Positions 9,253-17,171 of a stretch of 61,226 nucleotides of DNA are shown in pieces. Location of the stretch: contig JAJVIN010000031.1 in the NCBI GenBank assembly GCA_022071945.1, forward strand, positions 1-61,226, in the 5' to 3' direction. The DNA comes from Thermoanaerobaculia bacterium (GTDB lineage: Bacteria; Acidobacteriota; Thermoanaerobaculia; UBA5066). Position numbers and translations under genes: made by a program. Numbering within the stretch: the first letter of the stretch is position 1; each line of letters begins with the position of its first letter. The notes below the pieces were generated by a model. That model had not been told where the DNA came from, made no database searches, and was given only the letters and a program-made list of their open reading frames with translations.

Positions 9253-12200
9253 ATGTCTCCCGTCAGAACGAACGAGAAGGCACGCCGTCCCGGAGGCTTG
9301 CTGATCGCCCTGCCTCCCGTGATCGTGGCCGCCGCTTTCGGCCTGCTCTCACTCGACGCCTCCCCGACGAGACTCCGCATCCTCATCATCGGCGCCCTGA
9401 CGGCCGCGGCCGTCGCGGCCGTGAACATCCTCGTCATGGGACGAGAGCAGCGCGCCCGGGACGCGCTGAAGGACGCCCTTCACCGGACGGCAGCCGGCGA
9501 CTTGACCCTCTCTCGCCGCGAGCTGCGCAGAACCGGCGATCCGGAGCTCTCGCGCGCCCTTCACGGCCTGCTGGTCGGCATGGAGCGGATCCTGACCTCC
9601 TTCGTCCGAATGTCCGAGGCCGTTTCCGGCGTGGCCAGGGAGCTCTCTCTCAGGGGCCGGGACCTCTCACGCGCGGCGGTCGTCCAGACGAGACGCGCCG
9701 AGGAGACCGCCCTTTCGATCGAGCGGACGGACAGCGCGATCAATTCCTTGAAGGTCGCGATGGAGACGCTCTCTGCCGCCACCGAGAACGCCAGCTCCTC
9801 GATTCACGAGATGTCGGCCTCGATCACCGAGGTCTCGCGCAGCGCCTCCGGCCTGAGGAACTTCGTCGACGAGACATCGCTCTCGCTCAACCAGATGCTG
9901 CAGAGCCTCGGCGAGGTCTCGCGCGCGGTCGGCAACGTCGCCCGCCTCGCAGAGGAGACGGCGCGCGCGACCTCCTCGATCAAGGAAGCCACCGAGGACA
10001 CAGACCGGCAGACCCGGACGGCCGCCCGGCTCGCCGAGCGCGTCACGGCCGCCACGCATGCCGGCAAGGTCGCGGTGAGCGGCACGGTCCAGGGGATCAA
10101 TGCCATCCGGCAGACCGTCTCCGGCGCGGCCGAGGCCGCGGCCATCCTGGCCGAGCGCTCGGAGAGGATCGGCGAGATCCTCAGGGTCATCGAGGAAATC
10201 GCCGGAGAAACGAATCTCCTGGCGCTCAACGCCTCCATCATCGCCGCGCAGGCGGGCGAGAGCGGGCGCGCCTTCTCGACTCTCGCCATCGATATCCGGG
10301 ACCTCTCGGAACGGACCGCTCTCTCGACCGAGGAAGTCCGGAGTCTCGTCACGGCGGTGGACGAGGGCGTGCGGGACGTTCGAAAACTCCTTCTGGAGGC
10401 CAGAAACCGAACCGAGGAAGGCGTGGAGCTCGTCCAGACGGCGGACGGCACACTCGACGACATCCTCGAGCTCTCGGCCGAGTCGAAAAAGGCTTCCGAG
10501 GGCATCGCCAGCTCGGCCGCGATGCAAGCCAACGACGTCGCCCGAGTCTCGGAGGCCTCGACCAGGGTCTCCGAGGAAGTCGACCGGATCTTCCGCGCCA
10601 CCGAGGGACACGTCCAGACCGCGGAGGCCGTGGTCTCGAAGGCCGAGCGCGTCAAGGAGCTGACCGAGCAGCTCTCGCGCGCCATGGAGGAGCAGGCGAC
10701 CGGAGGAACCCTCCTCCTGCAGACGATGAGCAACATCTCCTCGACCACGGGCCGGATCTCCCTGGCGACGACGACGCTGAGAGAAGGATCGGCCTCGGTC
10801 GTCCGGTCGATGGAGGGGATCCGCGAGGCCACGGCCCAGAACGAGTACGCCGCCAGCGCGATGAACCAGACGGCCCTCGCTCTCGAGCAGGAAGCGCTGT
10901 CCTTAAACGCCCGCTCGTCCGTCTTCCGGTTCCCGTCCGCGGCCCCCGGAGGCAGGATCCGGGCCGCGCTGCGCTACCTGAACGAAGAGGACTACGACCC
11001 CGCTTTCTCTCAGACCGTGCCTCACGCCATCCTCGTCAAGACGTGGGGGGAGAGCCTCGTCCGGTTCGCTGAGGGAACTCGCGTTCTCCCCGAGCTCGCG
11101 GAACGCTGGGAAGTCGACTCGACCGGAACGCTCTTCACGTTCCACCTTCGCAGGGGCGTCCGCTTTCACGACGGACTCCTCCTCAGCTCGACCGACGTCA
11201 AGAACACCCTCGAGCGCTTTCTCTCGCCCGCCCTCGGGGCCCTTCTGGCGGGGCTCTTCGAGGCGATCGAGGGGGCACCCGAGTTCCTGGTCGGCAACAC
11301 CACATCGATACCCGGCATCGAGACGCCCGATCCCTCCACGGTGCGGTTCCGGTTGAGCCGCCCCCTCCCCTTCTTCCTGCACCTCTTGACGCTTCCCGAC
11401 ATCTCGATTCTCCCGCCGTCCCTCGTCAACGACCGGAGCCGGGCACGCCTGTCGCCCTGCGGGACGGGACCGTTCGTCGTCAAGGACCTCAGATTCGGAA
11501 AAGCCGCGCGATTCGACCGGTTCGATTCCTACTGGGACCGTTCCCACGTCGCCCTGGACGGGGTCGATCTCGACCTGACGGAAGACTCGGAGGCCGGCGT
11601 CTTTCAACGGTTCCTCGACGGCCAGCTCGACGTCATCTGGGACATCCCGATCTCGCAAGCCGCTCGCCTGTCGACCGATCCCCAGTGGCGCGCCTACATC
11701 GATTCCACGGTCCAGCTGCACACGTCGTTCGTCGTCCTCAGGTGCGACCGCGCCCCCCTGAACGATCCGCGTCTCAGGCGGGCCCTCAACCACGCGGTCG
11801 ACAGGAACGAGCTGAACCAGAAGCTCTTTTCGGGCTTGACGGTCGTGGCCTCATCGATCCTCCCGCCTCACCTGCTGGGCCACGACTCCAACCTCAGACC
11901 CCTGAGGTACGACCCGGAGGAGTCCAGGCGCCTGATGGCGGAGGCTGGATTCAAGGACGGCATGAATCTCGTGGCCTGGATGACGCCGACCGACGTCACG
12001 GATCCGATGAATCCCATGAAGGGAATCGCCGCGATGCTCGAAAAGGCGGGTGTCAAGGTCGCTATCGAGATCCTGAGCGGCGAGGAGATGAGCGCGAGGC
12101 GCAAGCGCGGAGAGTGGCCTCACCTTCGCCTCTCGCGCTGGTTCGCGGACTTCCCGGACCCGGACTCGTTCTTCAACTCCCTCTTCTACTCGAAGTCGGA

Positions 12201-12450
12201 AGACGTTGCGGAGTTCGGATTCAGCAATCCCGAGATCGACCGGCTGGTCGAGAGGGGCGCCCGCACCTCGGACACGAGGGAGCGCGAACTCATCTACCGG
12301 GAGCTGAATCGCCGGATCCAGCACGAGGCGCCGGCGATCTTCCTGTTTCACAACCGCGGGTTCGTCCTGCATGCCCCGAAGGTCCGCGGCGTGAGGGCCT
12401 TTCTCCTGCCTCCGCCCGTGAGGTGGGCCGACCTGTCCTTCGAGGTGTGA
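9253..12450 (+). CDS. Chemoreceptor-ABC substrate-binding protein fusion (MCP + SBP_bac_5)
   Basis: A 1065-aa protein with three parts. Two hydrophobic helices (about 15-33 and 41-62) are joined by only a few residues, with basic flanks on both outer sides. An MCP signalling coiled coil spans roughly 70-555; its hairpin tip reads ETNLLALNASIIAAQAGE near 320, close to the consensus but with Ile in place of the usual Glu after NAS. From about 566 to the end is a family 5 peptide/nickel-binding domain (LAERWEVDSTGTLFTFHLRR, GVRFHDG, NHAVDRNELNQ). By the positive-inside rule the binding domain would be cytoplasmic, unlike normal periplasmic SBPs. No signal peptide is seen and there is no adjacent Opp/Dpp permease. 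Function is inferred as sensing or scaffolding; ligand unknown. Confidence 0.9.
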   Translation: MSPVRTNEKARRPGGLLIALPPVIVAAAFGLLSLDASPTRLRILIIGALTAAAVAAVNILVMGREQRARDALKDALHRTAAGDLTLSRRELRRTGDPELSRALHGLLVGMERILTSFVRMSEAVSGVARELSLRGRDLSRAAVVQTRRAEETALSIERTDSAINSLKVAMETLSAATENASSSIHEMSASITEVSRSASGLRNFVDETSLSLNQMLQSLGEVSRAVGNVARLAEETARATSSIKEATEDTDRQTRTAARLAERVTAATHAGKVAVSGTVQGINAIRQTVSGAAEAAAILAERSERIGEILRVIEEIAGETNLLALNASIIAAQAGESGRAFSTLAIDIRDLSERTALSTEEVRSLVTAVDEGVRDVRKLLLEARNRTEEGVELVQTADGTLDDILELSAESKKASEGIASSAAMQANDVARVSEASTRVSEEVDRIFRATEGHVQTAEAVVSKAERVKELTEQLSRAMEEQATGGTLLLQTMSNISSTTGRISLATTTLREGSASVVRSMEGIREATAQNEYAASAMNQTALALEQEALSLNARSSVFRFPSAAPGGRIRAALRYLNEEDYDPAFSQTVPHAILVKTWGESLVRFAEGTRVLPELAERWEVDSTGTLFTFHLRRGVRFHDGLLLSSTDVKNTLERFLSPALGALLAGLFEAIEGAPEFLVGNTTSIPGIETPDPSTVRFRLSRPLPFFLHLLTLPDISILPPSLVNDRSRARLSPCGTGPFVVKDLRFGKAARFDRFDSYWDRSHVALDGVDLDLTEDSEAGVFQRFLDGQLDVIWDIPISQAARLSTDPQWRAYIDSTVQLHTSFVVLRCDRAPLNDPRLRRALNHAVDRNELNQKLFSGLTVVASSILPPHLLGHDSNLRPLRYDPEESRRLMAEAGFKDGMNLVAWMTPTDVTDPMNPMKGIAAMLEKAGVKVAIEILSGEEMSARRKRGEWPHLRLSRWFADFPDPDSFFNSLFYSKSEDVAEFGFSNPEIDRLVERGARTSDTRERELIYRELNRRIQHEAPAIFLFHNRGFVLHAPKVRGVRAFLLPPPVRWADLSFEV

Positions 12451-12455
12451 GTGAA

Positions 12456-12480
12456 GCGAGCCGGCTGACGGCCGGCTCGC
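12456..12480. terminator. GC hairpin between convergent genes
   Basis: A perfect 10-bp stem (12456-12465 with 12471-12480) and a TGACG loop lie between the convergent chemoreceptor fusion and STAS genes. No T tract follows on either strand, so it may only protect 3' ends or act with Rho. Confidence 0.5.
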
Positions 12481-12492
12481 CTCGGGACGTGC

Positions 12493-12834
12493 TCAGAAGC
12501 CCTCCAGGGCCTCCGCTTCGCTGGTGTAGACATCGAAGACCGTGATCAGCTGGGTCACGGTGAGGACGTCGTTGATCTTCTCGGGAAGGTTGGCCAGACG
12601 GAGTTTGGCCCCCTTGTTCGTCGCCGTCGTGTAGCACCCGACGAGTTCTCCGACGCCGGTCGAGTCGATCGTGGTGACTTCTTTCATGTTGATCAGGATC
12701 TTCTTCGCCCCGCCGGCCAGCGTCTGGTGAATCGCCTCCCGCATGTGGAGGTCGCCGGCTCCGATCGTGATCTTCCCCTTCAGGTCGAGGACCTTCACAT
12801 CGCCAGCGTCGCGGACGGTCACGTTCTTGTTCAT
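12493..12834 (-). CDS. Anti-sigma factor antagonist, STAS domain (RsbV/SpoIIAA-like)
   Basis: 113 aa, a single STAS domain. The phosphorylatable serine is in IDSTGVGEL (Ser 58), the signature site phosphorylated by RsbW/SpoIIAB-type kinases. The unphosphorylated protein normally binds the kinase and frees a sigma factor. The gene follows a cognate HATPase kinase at 12860 on the same strand with 25 nt between them, so they form a partner-switch pair. No sigma factor gene is adjacent, so the output is unknown; other such modules control secretion or cyclases instead of sigma factors. GAAAGGGAGCAAG upstream of the ATG gives a good ribosome-binding site. Confidence 0.93.
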   Translation of the reverse strand: MNKNVTVRDAGDVKVLDLKGKITIGAGDLHMREAIHQTLAGGAKKILINMKEVTTIDSTGVGELVGCYTTATNKGAKLRLANLPEKINDVLTVTQLITVFDVYTSEAEALEGF

Positions 12835-12859
12835 GGACTTGCTCCCTTTCGTTTTCGTT

Positions 12860-13300
12860 TCAGGGCTTCTTGTTCTTGAAATTCTTGGTCATGGTCACGA
12901 TGGTACCCCCGCCGCCGTCTCCGTTCTGAAACGTGACGAGATCCATGAACGTCTTCATGTAGAAGATGCCACGGCCGGACGGGCGAAGCTGATTCTCGGG
13001 AGCGAGGGGATCCGCGACGCTTCCGGAGTCGAACCCCGGACCCTCATCACCGACCCTGATGGTGATGTCATCCCCCTTGACGTCAAACGAGACCATCACG
13101 CGCTTTTCGGGATCCTGCCGATTCCCGTGCTTGATCGCGTTCGCGACAGCCTCGCGCAGGGCCATCCCGATCCAGTGCTCCATGTCGTTTTCGATGCCCG
13201 AGTTGCGGGAGACTTCTTCGAGAGCCGCCATCGCCAGTTCGATGTTCTCGTACCGGCTGGAAAGCCAGAGAACGACGGGGGACCGGGACGATTCTGTCAT
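12860..13300 (-). CDS. Anti-sigma factor serine kinase (RsbW-like HATPase)
   Basis: 146 aa from the ATG at 13300. The GHKL ATPase fold shows the N box as LREAVANAIKHGN, the G1 box as VGDEGPGFD and the G2 box as RPSGRGIFYMKTFMD. Members phosphorylate the STAS antagonist encoded just downstream and sequester a sigma factor. The frame continues upstream ten codons to a GTG at 13330; neither start has a clear ribosome-binding site, and 13300 is preferred for its ATG. It is divergent from the secreted HExxH protein. The pair follows directly after a chemoreceptor fusion on the opposite strand; a functional link is only suggested by position. Confidence 0.9.
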   Translation of the reverse strand: MTESSRSPVVLWLSSRYENIELAMAALEEVSRNSGIENDMEHWIGMALREAVANAIKHGNRQDPEKRVMVSFDVKGDDITIRVGDEGPGFDSGSVADPLAPENQLRPSGRGIFYMKTFMDLVTFQNGDGGGGTIVTMTKNFKNKKP

Positions 13301-13399
13301 GTTGGAAACCCCGGACGCGAGAACGCCCACAAGTCTTCACCGCTCGCCCCCTTTCAATCCCGGGGCCGGGCAATGCCGCCCTGCTAAGCTCTCGCCCCG

Positions 13400-14788
13400 A
13401 TGCTCACCTCCTCGAAGCGCTCGAAAAGCGGCGCGATGATATGCGCAACCGCGCTCTGGCGTCCACTTCCGCGCCACCCGGCTCCCACCGTGGTTCTCCT
13501 CGTCGCGCTTCTCCTCGCCCCGGCCGCCTTCGGGAGCGAACCGCCCGCCGCCTCCGAGGAAAAGAGGCTCTCCACGGCTGTCGCGGAGGCGCAGAAGCTC
13601 GTCGAGCGAGTCCGCGGTGTGAGGTTCAGGGAACCCATTCGCTCCGAGCAGATCGAGGAGCGGGATCTTCCTCCCTTCCTCGAGCGCAAGCTCGTCGAGG
13701 ACCTTCCCGCTCCCTTCCCGAAGTACGCCGCGGCGCTCGCCGCGCTTGGCCTCATCGATCCGACCCCCTCGCTGCAGAAGAAGGTCGTGAATCTTTACTC
13801 ACGCCAGGTCGCCGGCTTTTACGATCCCGAGGAGAAGAAGTTCTACATCGTGCCCGGACGGACGAAGGTCGCCTCGGAAGAGGAACCCGGCGACGCCCCG
13901 CTCGGCACCTTGATCGAGGAGTCCCTCCTCGTGCACGAGCTGACCCACGCTTTGCAGGATCAACGCCTCGGGCTCGCGGCCAGGATCCGCAAGCTCCGGG
14001 ACTCGACCGACTCGCTCATGGCGCTGCAGGCGGTCCTGGAAGGCGAGGCAACGGTCGTGATGGCCGAGGCCCTCTTCGAACGGTTGCCGGCAGAGACCCG
14101 TGCCAGCTTCTCGGGAGAATCCCTCGCCTCGATGATGTCCAACCTGGCCACCAGCTCGGCCGCCTCCGCGATCGAAGGGGCGGAGGGAGTCCCGGAGTTC
14201 TTCATCCGCGAGCTCCTCTTTCCGTACTCGGCCGGAACAGCCTGGATCCAGCATCAGCGGGCCGGGAACAAGGGGTGGACCGCCCTAGATGAAGGCTATG
14301 GGCGCTTTCCCGCCACCACCTCGGAGATCCTCAGACCAGGACGGACCGGACCTCGAAACCGCCTTCCCTCGGATCGAGCCAGCTCGCCGCCGTTGCCCGA
14401 GGGTTGCCGCTTTCTCTTCGCCGACACCCTCGGAGAGTGGGTTCTGGGTTTTCTCCTCGAGCGTGCCGGCGCGGGCGAGGGCGCCTCGAAGCTGGCCGAA
14501 TCCTGGAACGACGACAGGATCGTCTTCTTCGAGCCCCGCCATGCCTCCGGCGCTCAGGTCGGATTCACCTGGCGGATCCGGACATCGAACCGAGCCGCCG
14601 CCGTGAAGCTCGCCGATGCGCTCGCACCCCTCTACACGGCCCGGCCAGCCCGGCTGAGGCCCACGATCGAGGTCAGGGACGACATCGTCGAGATTTCGCG
14701 GGGACCAGCTCCGGCCGCCCTGTCCCCTAGCCTGGCTGGACCACCCGAAGAGCCGCCGGAAGCACCACGAAAAGCTGAACCGCGTTGA
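13400..14788 (+). CDS. Secreted HExxH metallopeptidase-like protein
   Basis: 462 aa. A hydrophobic segment (PTVVLLVALLLAPAAFGSE, about residues 29-47) followed by a charged mature region indicates export. Near residue 176 is LLVHELTHALQDQ, a zinc HExxH motif, and about 35 residues later is LEGEATVVM, whose Glu would be the third ligand as in gluzincins. The sequence YGRFPATTSEILRP later in the chain recurs in uncharacterised proteins of this type. The start at 13400 leaves a long n-region; ATG 13436 is an alternative. The last 62 nt overlap the convergent CPBP gene. Substrate unknown; no named family could be assigned with certainty. Confidence 0.75.
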   Translation: MLTSSKRSKSGAMICATALWRPLPRHPAPTVVLLVALLLAPAAFGSEPPAASEEKRLSTAVAEAQKLVERVRGVRFREPIRSEQIEERDLPPFLERKLVEDLPAPFPKYAAALAALGLIDPTPSLQKKVVNLYSRQVAGFYDPEEKKFYIVPGRTKVASEEEPGDAPLGTLIEESLLVHELTHALQDQRLGLAARIRKLRDSTDSLMALQAVLEGEATVVMAEALFERLPAETRASFSGESLASMMSNLATSSAASAIEGAEGVPEFFIRELLFPYSAGTAWIQHQRAGNKGWTALDEGYGRFPATTSEILRPGRTGPRNRLPSDRASSPPLPEGCRFLFADTLGEWVLGFLLERAGAGEGASKLAESWNDDRIVFFEPRHASGAQVGFTWRIRTSNRAAAVKLADALAPLYTARPARLRPTIEVRDDIVEISRGPAPAALSPSLAGPPEEPPEAPRKAEPR

Positions 14789-15509
14789 ACGTCCCGTGGG
14801 CCACCATCGGCGCCAGGACCGAGCCCGTCCGCTCGAAGGCGGCCGCCAGAATCACGGTGATGCCCAGAATCCCCGCGAAAAAGAGCGGCTCGCCATACCC
14901 GGCGTGCGCGAGCAGGAAGAAGACCGAGGCGGCCACCGGACCCAGACGCCGCTGCAAGAACGAGCGGAAGTAGAACTCCTCGACCGTCATCGCCGACAGG
15001 ACGATCACGGCGCGCTTCCACGGCGCCAGGCCGGCGATCCAGACGATCAGGGGAGGCACGGAGTCCGGCGCTCCGAGCTTCAGGAGCGCCGCGAGACCCG
15101 CCACGATGACGCCCAAGAGAAACGTGACCCCCCACCCGATGAAGCCGAGGCACAGCCCCGCGCCCGCCTCGTTCAGCGGGTTTGCAGGCCGCAGCGCAAG
15201 GAACTCGAGCGCCGGAGGCCGGCCCGAGAGCAACCACCAACAAACGAGAAAGGCCAGAAGCAGCCCCTGTGAAGTGAACACCTCGTAGTACTTCAGCCGG
15301 GCCGTGTCGACACTTCTTCCGTCCGCCGCGGCGGGCAGGAGCACGGTTGACAGAAACACGAAAAAGAGAAGCGAAAAGGCGGTCGCGCGGCGCGCGGGGG
15401 ACGGGAACTCATCGATCCTGAAGGCTCCCCGGCGGATGGCCACGATGAGGATCCCGGCAAGTAAGGGAACACCGGCGCCGAAAAGCAGAAAACGATCTAG
15501 ACTTCCCAA
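14727..15509 (-). CDS. CPBP family intramembrane metalloprotease (CAAX protease-like)
   Basis: 260 aa, with six to eight hydrophobic helices. The Abi/CPBP motifs are present in order: EEFYFRSFLQ (motif 1, EExxxR, about residue 172), a FFLLAHAGYGEP helix with His (motif 2), and APMVAHGTFNAVQ (motif 3). Relatives are Rce1-like glutamic/metallo proteases that cleave prenylated or other substrates within the membrane; a target cannot be inferred here. Its 3' end overlaps the convergent HExxH gene by 62 nt, leaving no room for separate terminators. It is divergent from the 2-oxoacid oxidoreductase operon. Confidence 0.88.
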   Translation of the reverse strand: MGSLDRFLLFGAGVPLLAGILIVAIRRGAFRIDEFPSPARRATAFSLLFFVFLSTVLLPAAADGRSVDTARLKYYEVFTSQGLLLAFLVCWWLLSGRPPALEFLALRPANPLNEAGAGLCLGFIGWGVTFLLGVIVAGLAALLKLGAPDSVPPLIVWIAGLAPWKRAVIVLSAMTVEEFYFRSFLQRRLGPVAASVFFLLAHAGYGEPLFFAGILGITVILAAAFERTGSVLAPMVAHGTFNAVQLFVVLPAALRVVQPG

Positions 15510-15758
15510 GCCAATCAGAGCTTATCAGGCTTTGAAAGCAGCCGCGGGAGCCCGCCCCGCGGCCACGAAGAGGCTGCTCATTCCGCAAACGCCCCTCGGG
15601 GCGGCGATGCAGAAACGCGCCCGCCGCTTTCTAGAACGAATTTGAAGCCGTTTGTCAATGAACCATTTGCACGGCATCCGCATGAATCATCGGATTTGCA
15701 CGATTAGGCGCGATCGAGGGCTTCGAAAGGCCTAGGATTAGGGGTGAGGAGCACCGGT
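15510..15758. promoter_or_regulatory. Divergent intergenic region with repeated ATTTGCACG boxes
   Basis: The gap between the CPBP protease and the oxidoreductase operon is relatively AT-rich from 15630 to 15720. It carries a GC hairpin near 15543-15563 and the 9-bp direct repeat ATTTGCACG at 15665-15673 and 15694-15702, spaced 29 bp apart (nearly three helical turns). This is a plausible binding site for a regulator of the operon. A strong ribosome-binding site (GGGGTGAGGAG) follows before ATG 15759. Confidence 0.35.
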
Positions 15759-17171
15759 ATGCCTCAAGTCAAAGAGAGACCAAAACCCTTCCTCTTCCCG
15801 GAGTTCTGCAAGGGCTGCGGGAGGTGCATCAGCGCCTGCCCCAAGCACTGCATCGCCATGGGCGAGGAAGTCAATCCCATGACAGGACTCGTTCCAGTCG
15901 TCCTGGATCTGGAACAGTGCAACGGCTGCGCGCTCTGCATCGACGCCTGCCCGGAACCCTACGGCCTCCAGCCCACCCCGGCCGAAGTCGCGGACTTCGA
16001 GCTTCAGGACCCGGAGAAGCTGTTCGGCCTGCGCCACACGGAAGCCCCCGCCCCTGTCGACATCCCCGATGAGTGGATCCCCCTGCCCGCGTGCGAGCCA
16101 CTCGTCATCAAGGGCAATTACGCCGCAGCCATCGGCGCCCTTCTGGCCGGGTGCCGCCACTTCTTCGGCTACCCGATCACGCCCTCGACCGAGGGAGCCG
16201 AGCTGATGGCAAAGTTCCTGCCGAAGCTCGGCGGGACCTACCTGCAGGCCGTCAGCGAGGTCGCGACCGTCAATCACATGTACGGGTGCGGCGGCGCGGG
16301 ACTCCGCTGCATGACGTTCACCTCGGGCCCGGGCTTCAGCCTGATGGTCGAGGGAATCTCCTACATGATCGGCGCCGAGGTCCCCGGAGTCTTCGTCAAC
16401 ATCATGCGCGGCGGACCCGGCCTCGGGAACATCGCTCCCGAGCAATCGGACATCAAGCTCGCCTGCCGCGGGCTCGGCCACGGCAACACGCACGCCGTCG
16501 TCCTGACGCCCTCGACGCCCCAGGAGATGCTCGACCTCACCCTCCTGGCATTCGACCTCGCCTTCAAGTACCGCAACCCCGTGATCGTCCTGGGAGACGG
16601 CTATCTCGGGCAGATGACGGGAAAGGTGAAGCTCCCCCCGAAGATGCTCAAGCCGGGTCTTCCCTCCTGGGCCGTCTACGGAGACGAGATGCACAGGAAG
16701 AACCTGATCTCGTCGATCGACCTCGACGAGCACGACCTCGAGCTGCACAACCTGGACATCAACCGCAAGTACGAGGCGATGAAGTCCGAGGCGAGGGCGG
16801 ACCTCTTCATGTGCGAGGACGCCGAAACGGTCTTCGTGGCATGCGGCACCCCGTCCCGAATGGCGAAGGGGGCCGTCGAGGACCTCCGCAAGGAAGGGAT
16901 CAAGGCAGGACTCTTCCGGCCCCTGACGGTCTGGCCCTTCCCGCTTCCGCAACTCCTGCCGCTCCTTCCCCGGGCCCAGCGCATCGTCGTCGTCGAGGCG
17001 AGCCCCGGGCAGCTGAGGGACGAGCTCCTTCTCGCCCTCTCTCAGGAAGGCATCAGCAAGTACCCGAGGATCGAAAGCGTCACGCACATGGGCGGCATCC
17101 TGCCCCAGCAGCACGAGATCATGGCCGCGGCCCTGGGCCGCCAGGAAGCCCTCCAGGAGGTCCACGCATGA
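15759..17171 (+). CDS. 2-oxoacid:ferredoxin oxidoreductase, ferredoxin-alpha fusion subunit (KorA/VorB type)
   Basis: 470 aa. Residues 17-27 (CKGCGRCISAC) and 54-64 (CNGCALCIDAC) are two [4Fe-4S] motifs of a delta-type ferredoxin domain. This is fused to an alpha subunit with pyrimidine-binding sequence (YPITPSTEGAELMAKFLPKL, GGAGLRCMTFTSGPGFSLM, GGPGLGNIAPEQSD) and the C-terminal transketolase-like domain. The complex decarboxylates 2-oxoacids with CoA and reduces ferredoxin; sequence resembles 2-oxoglutarate or branched-chain enzymes rather than pyruvate enzymes, but substrate is inference. ATG 15759 is preferred over the in-frame GTG at 15744 because GGGGTGAGGAG lies directly upstream. The stop overlaps the beta subunit start (ATGA). 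Confidence 0.93.
   Translation: MPQVKERPKPFLFPEFCKGCGRCISACPKHCIAMGEEVNPMTGLVPVVLDLEQCNGCALCIDACPEPYGLQPTPAEVADFELQDPEKLFGLRHTEAPAPVDIPDEWIPLPACEPLVIKGNYAAAIGALLAGCRHFFGYPITPSTEGAELMAKFLPKLGGTYLQAVSEVATVNHMYGCGGAGLRCMTFTSGPGFSLMVEGISYMIGAEVPGVFVNIMRGGPGLGNIAPEQSDIKLACRGLGHGNTHAVVLTPSTPQEMLDLTLLAFDLAFKYRNPVIVLGDGYLGQMTGKVKLPPKMLKPGLPSWAVYGDEMHRKNLISSIDLDEHDLELHNLDINRKYEAMKSEARADLFMCEDAETVFVACGTPSRMAKGAVEDLRKEGIKAGLFRPLTVWPFPLPQLLPLLPRAQRIVVVEASPGQLRDELLLALSQEGISKYPRIESVTHMGGILPQQHEIMAAALGRQEALQEVHA

Noticed and set aside
15738-17165. A 475-codon minus-strand frame opposite the oxidoreductase alpha subunit
   Set aside because: No domain or start signal; the composition mirrors the codon bias of the real gene.
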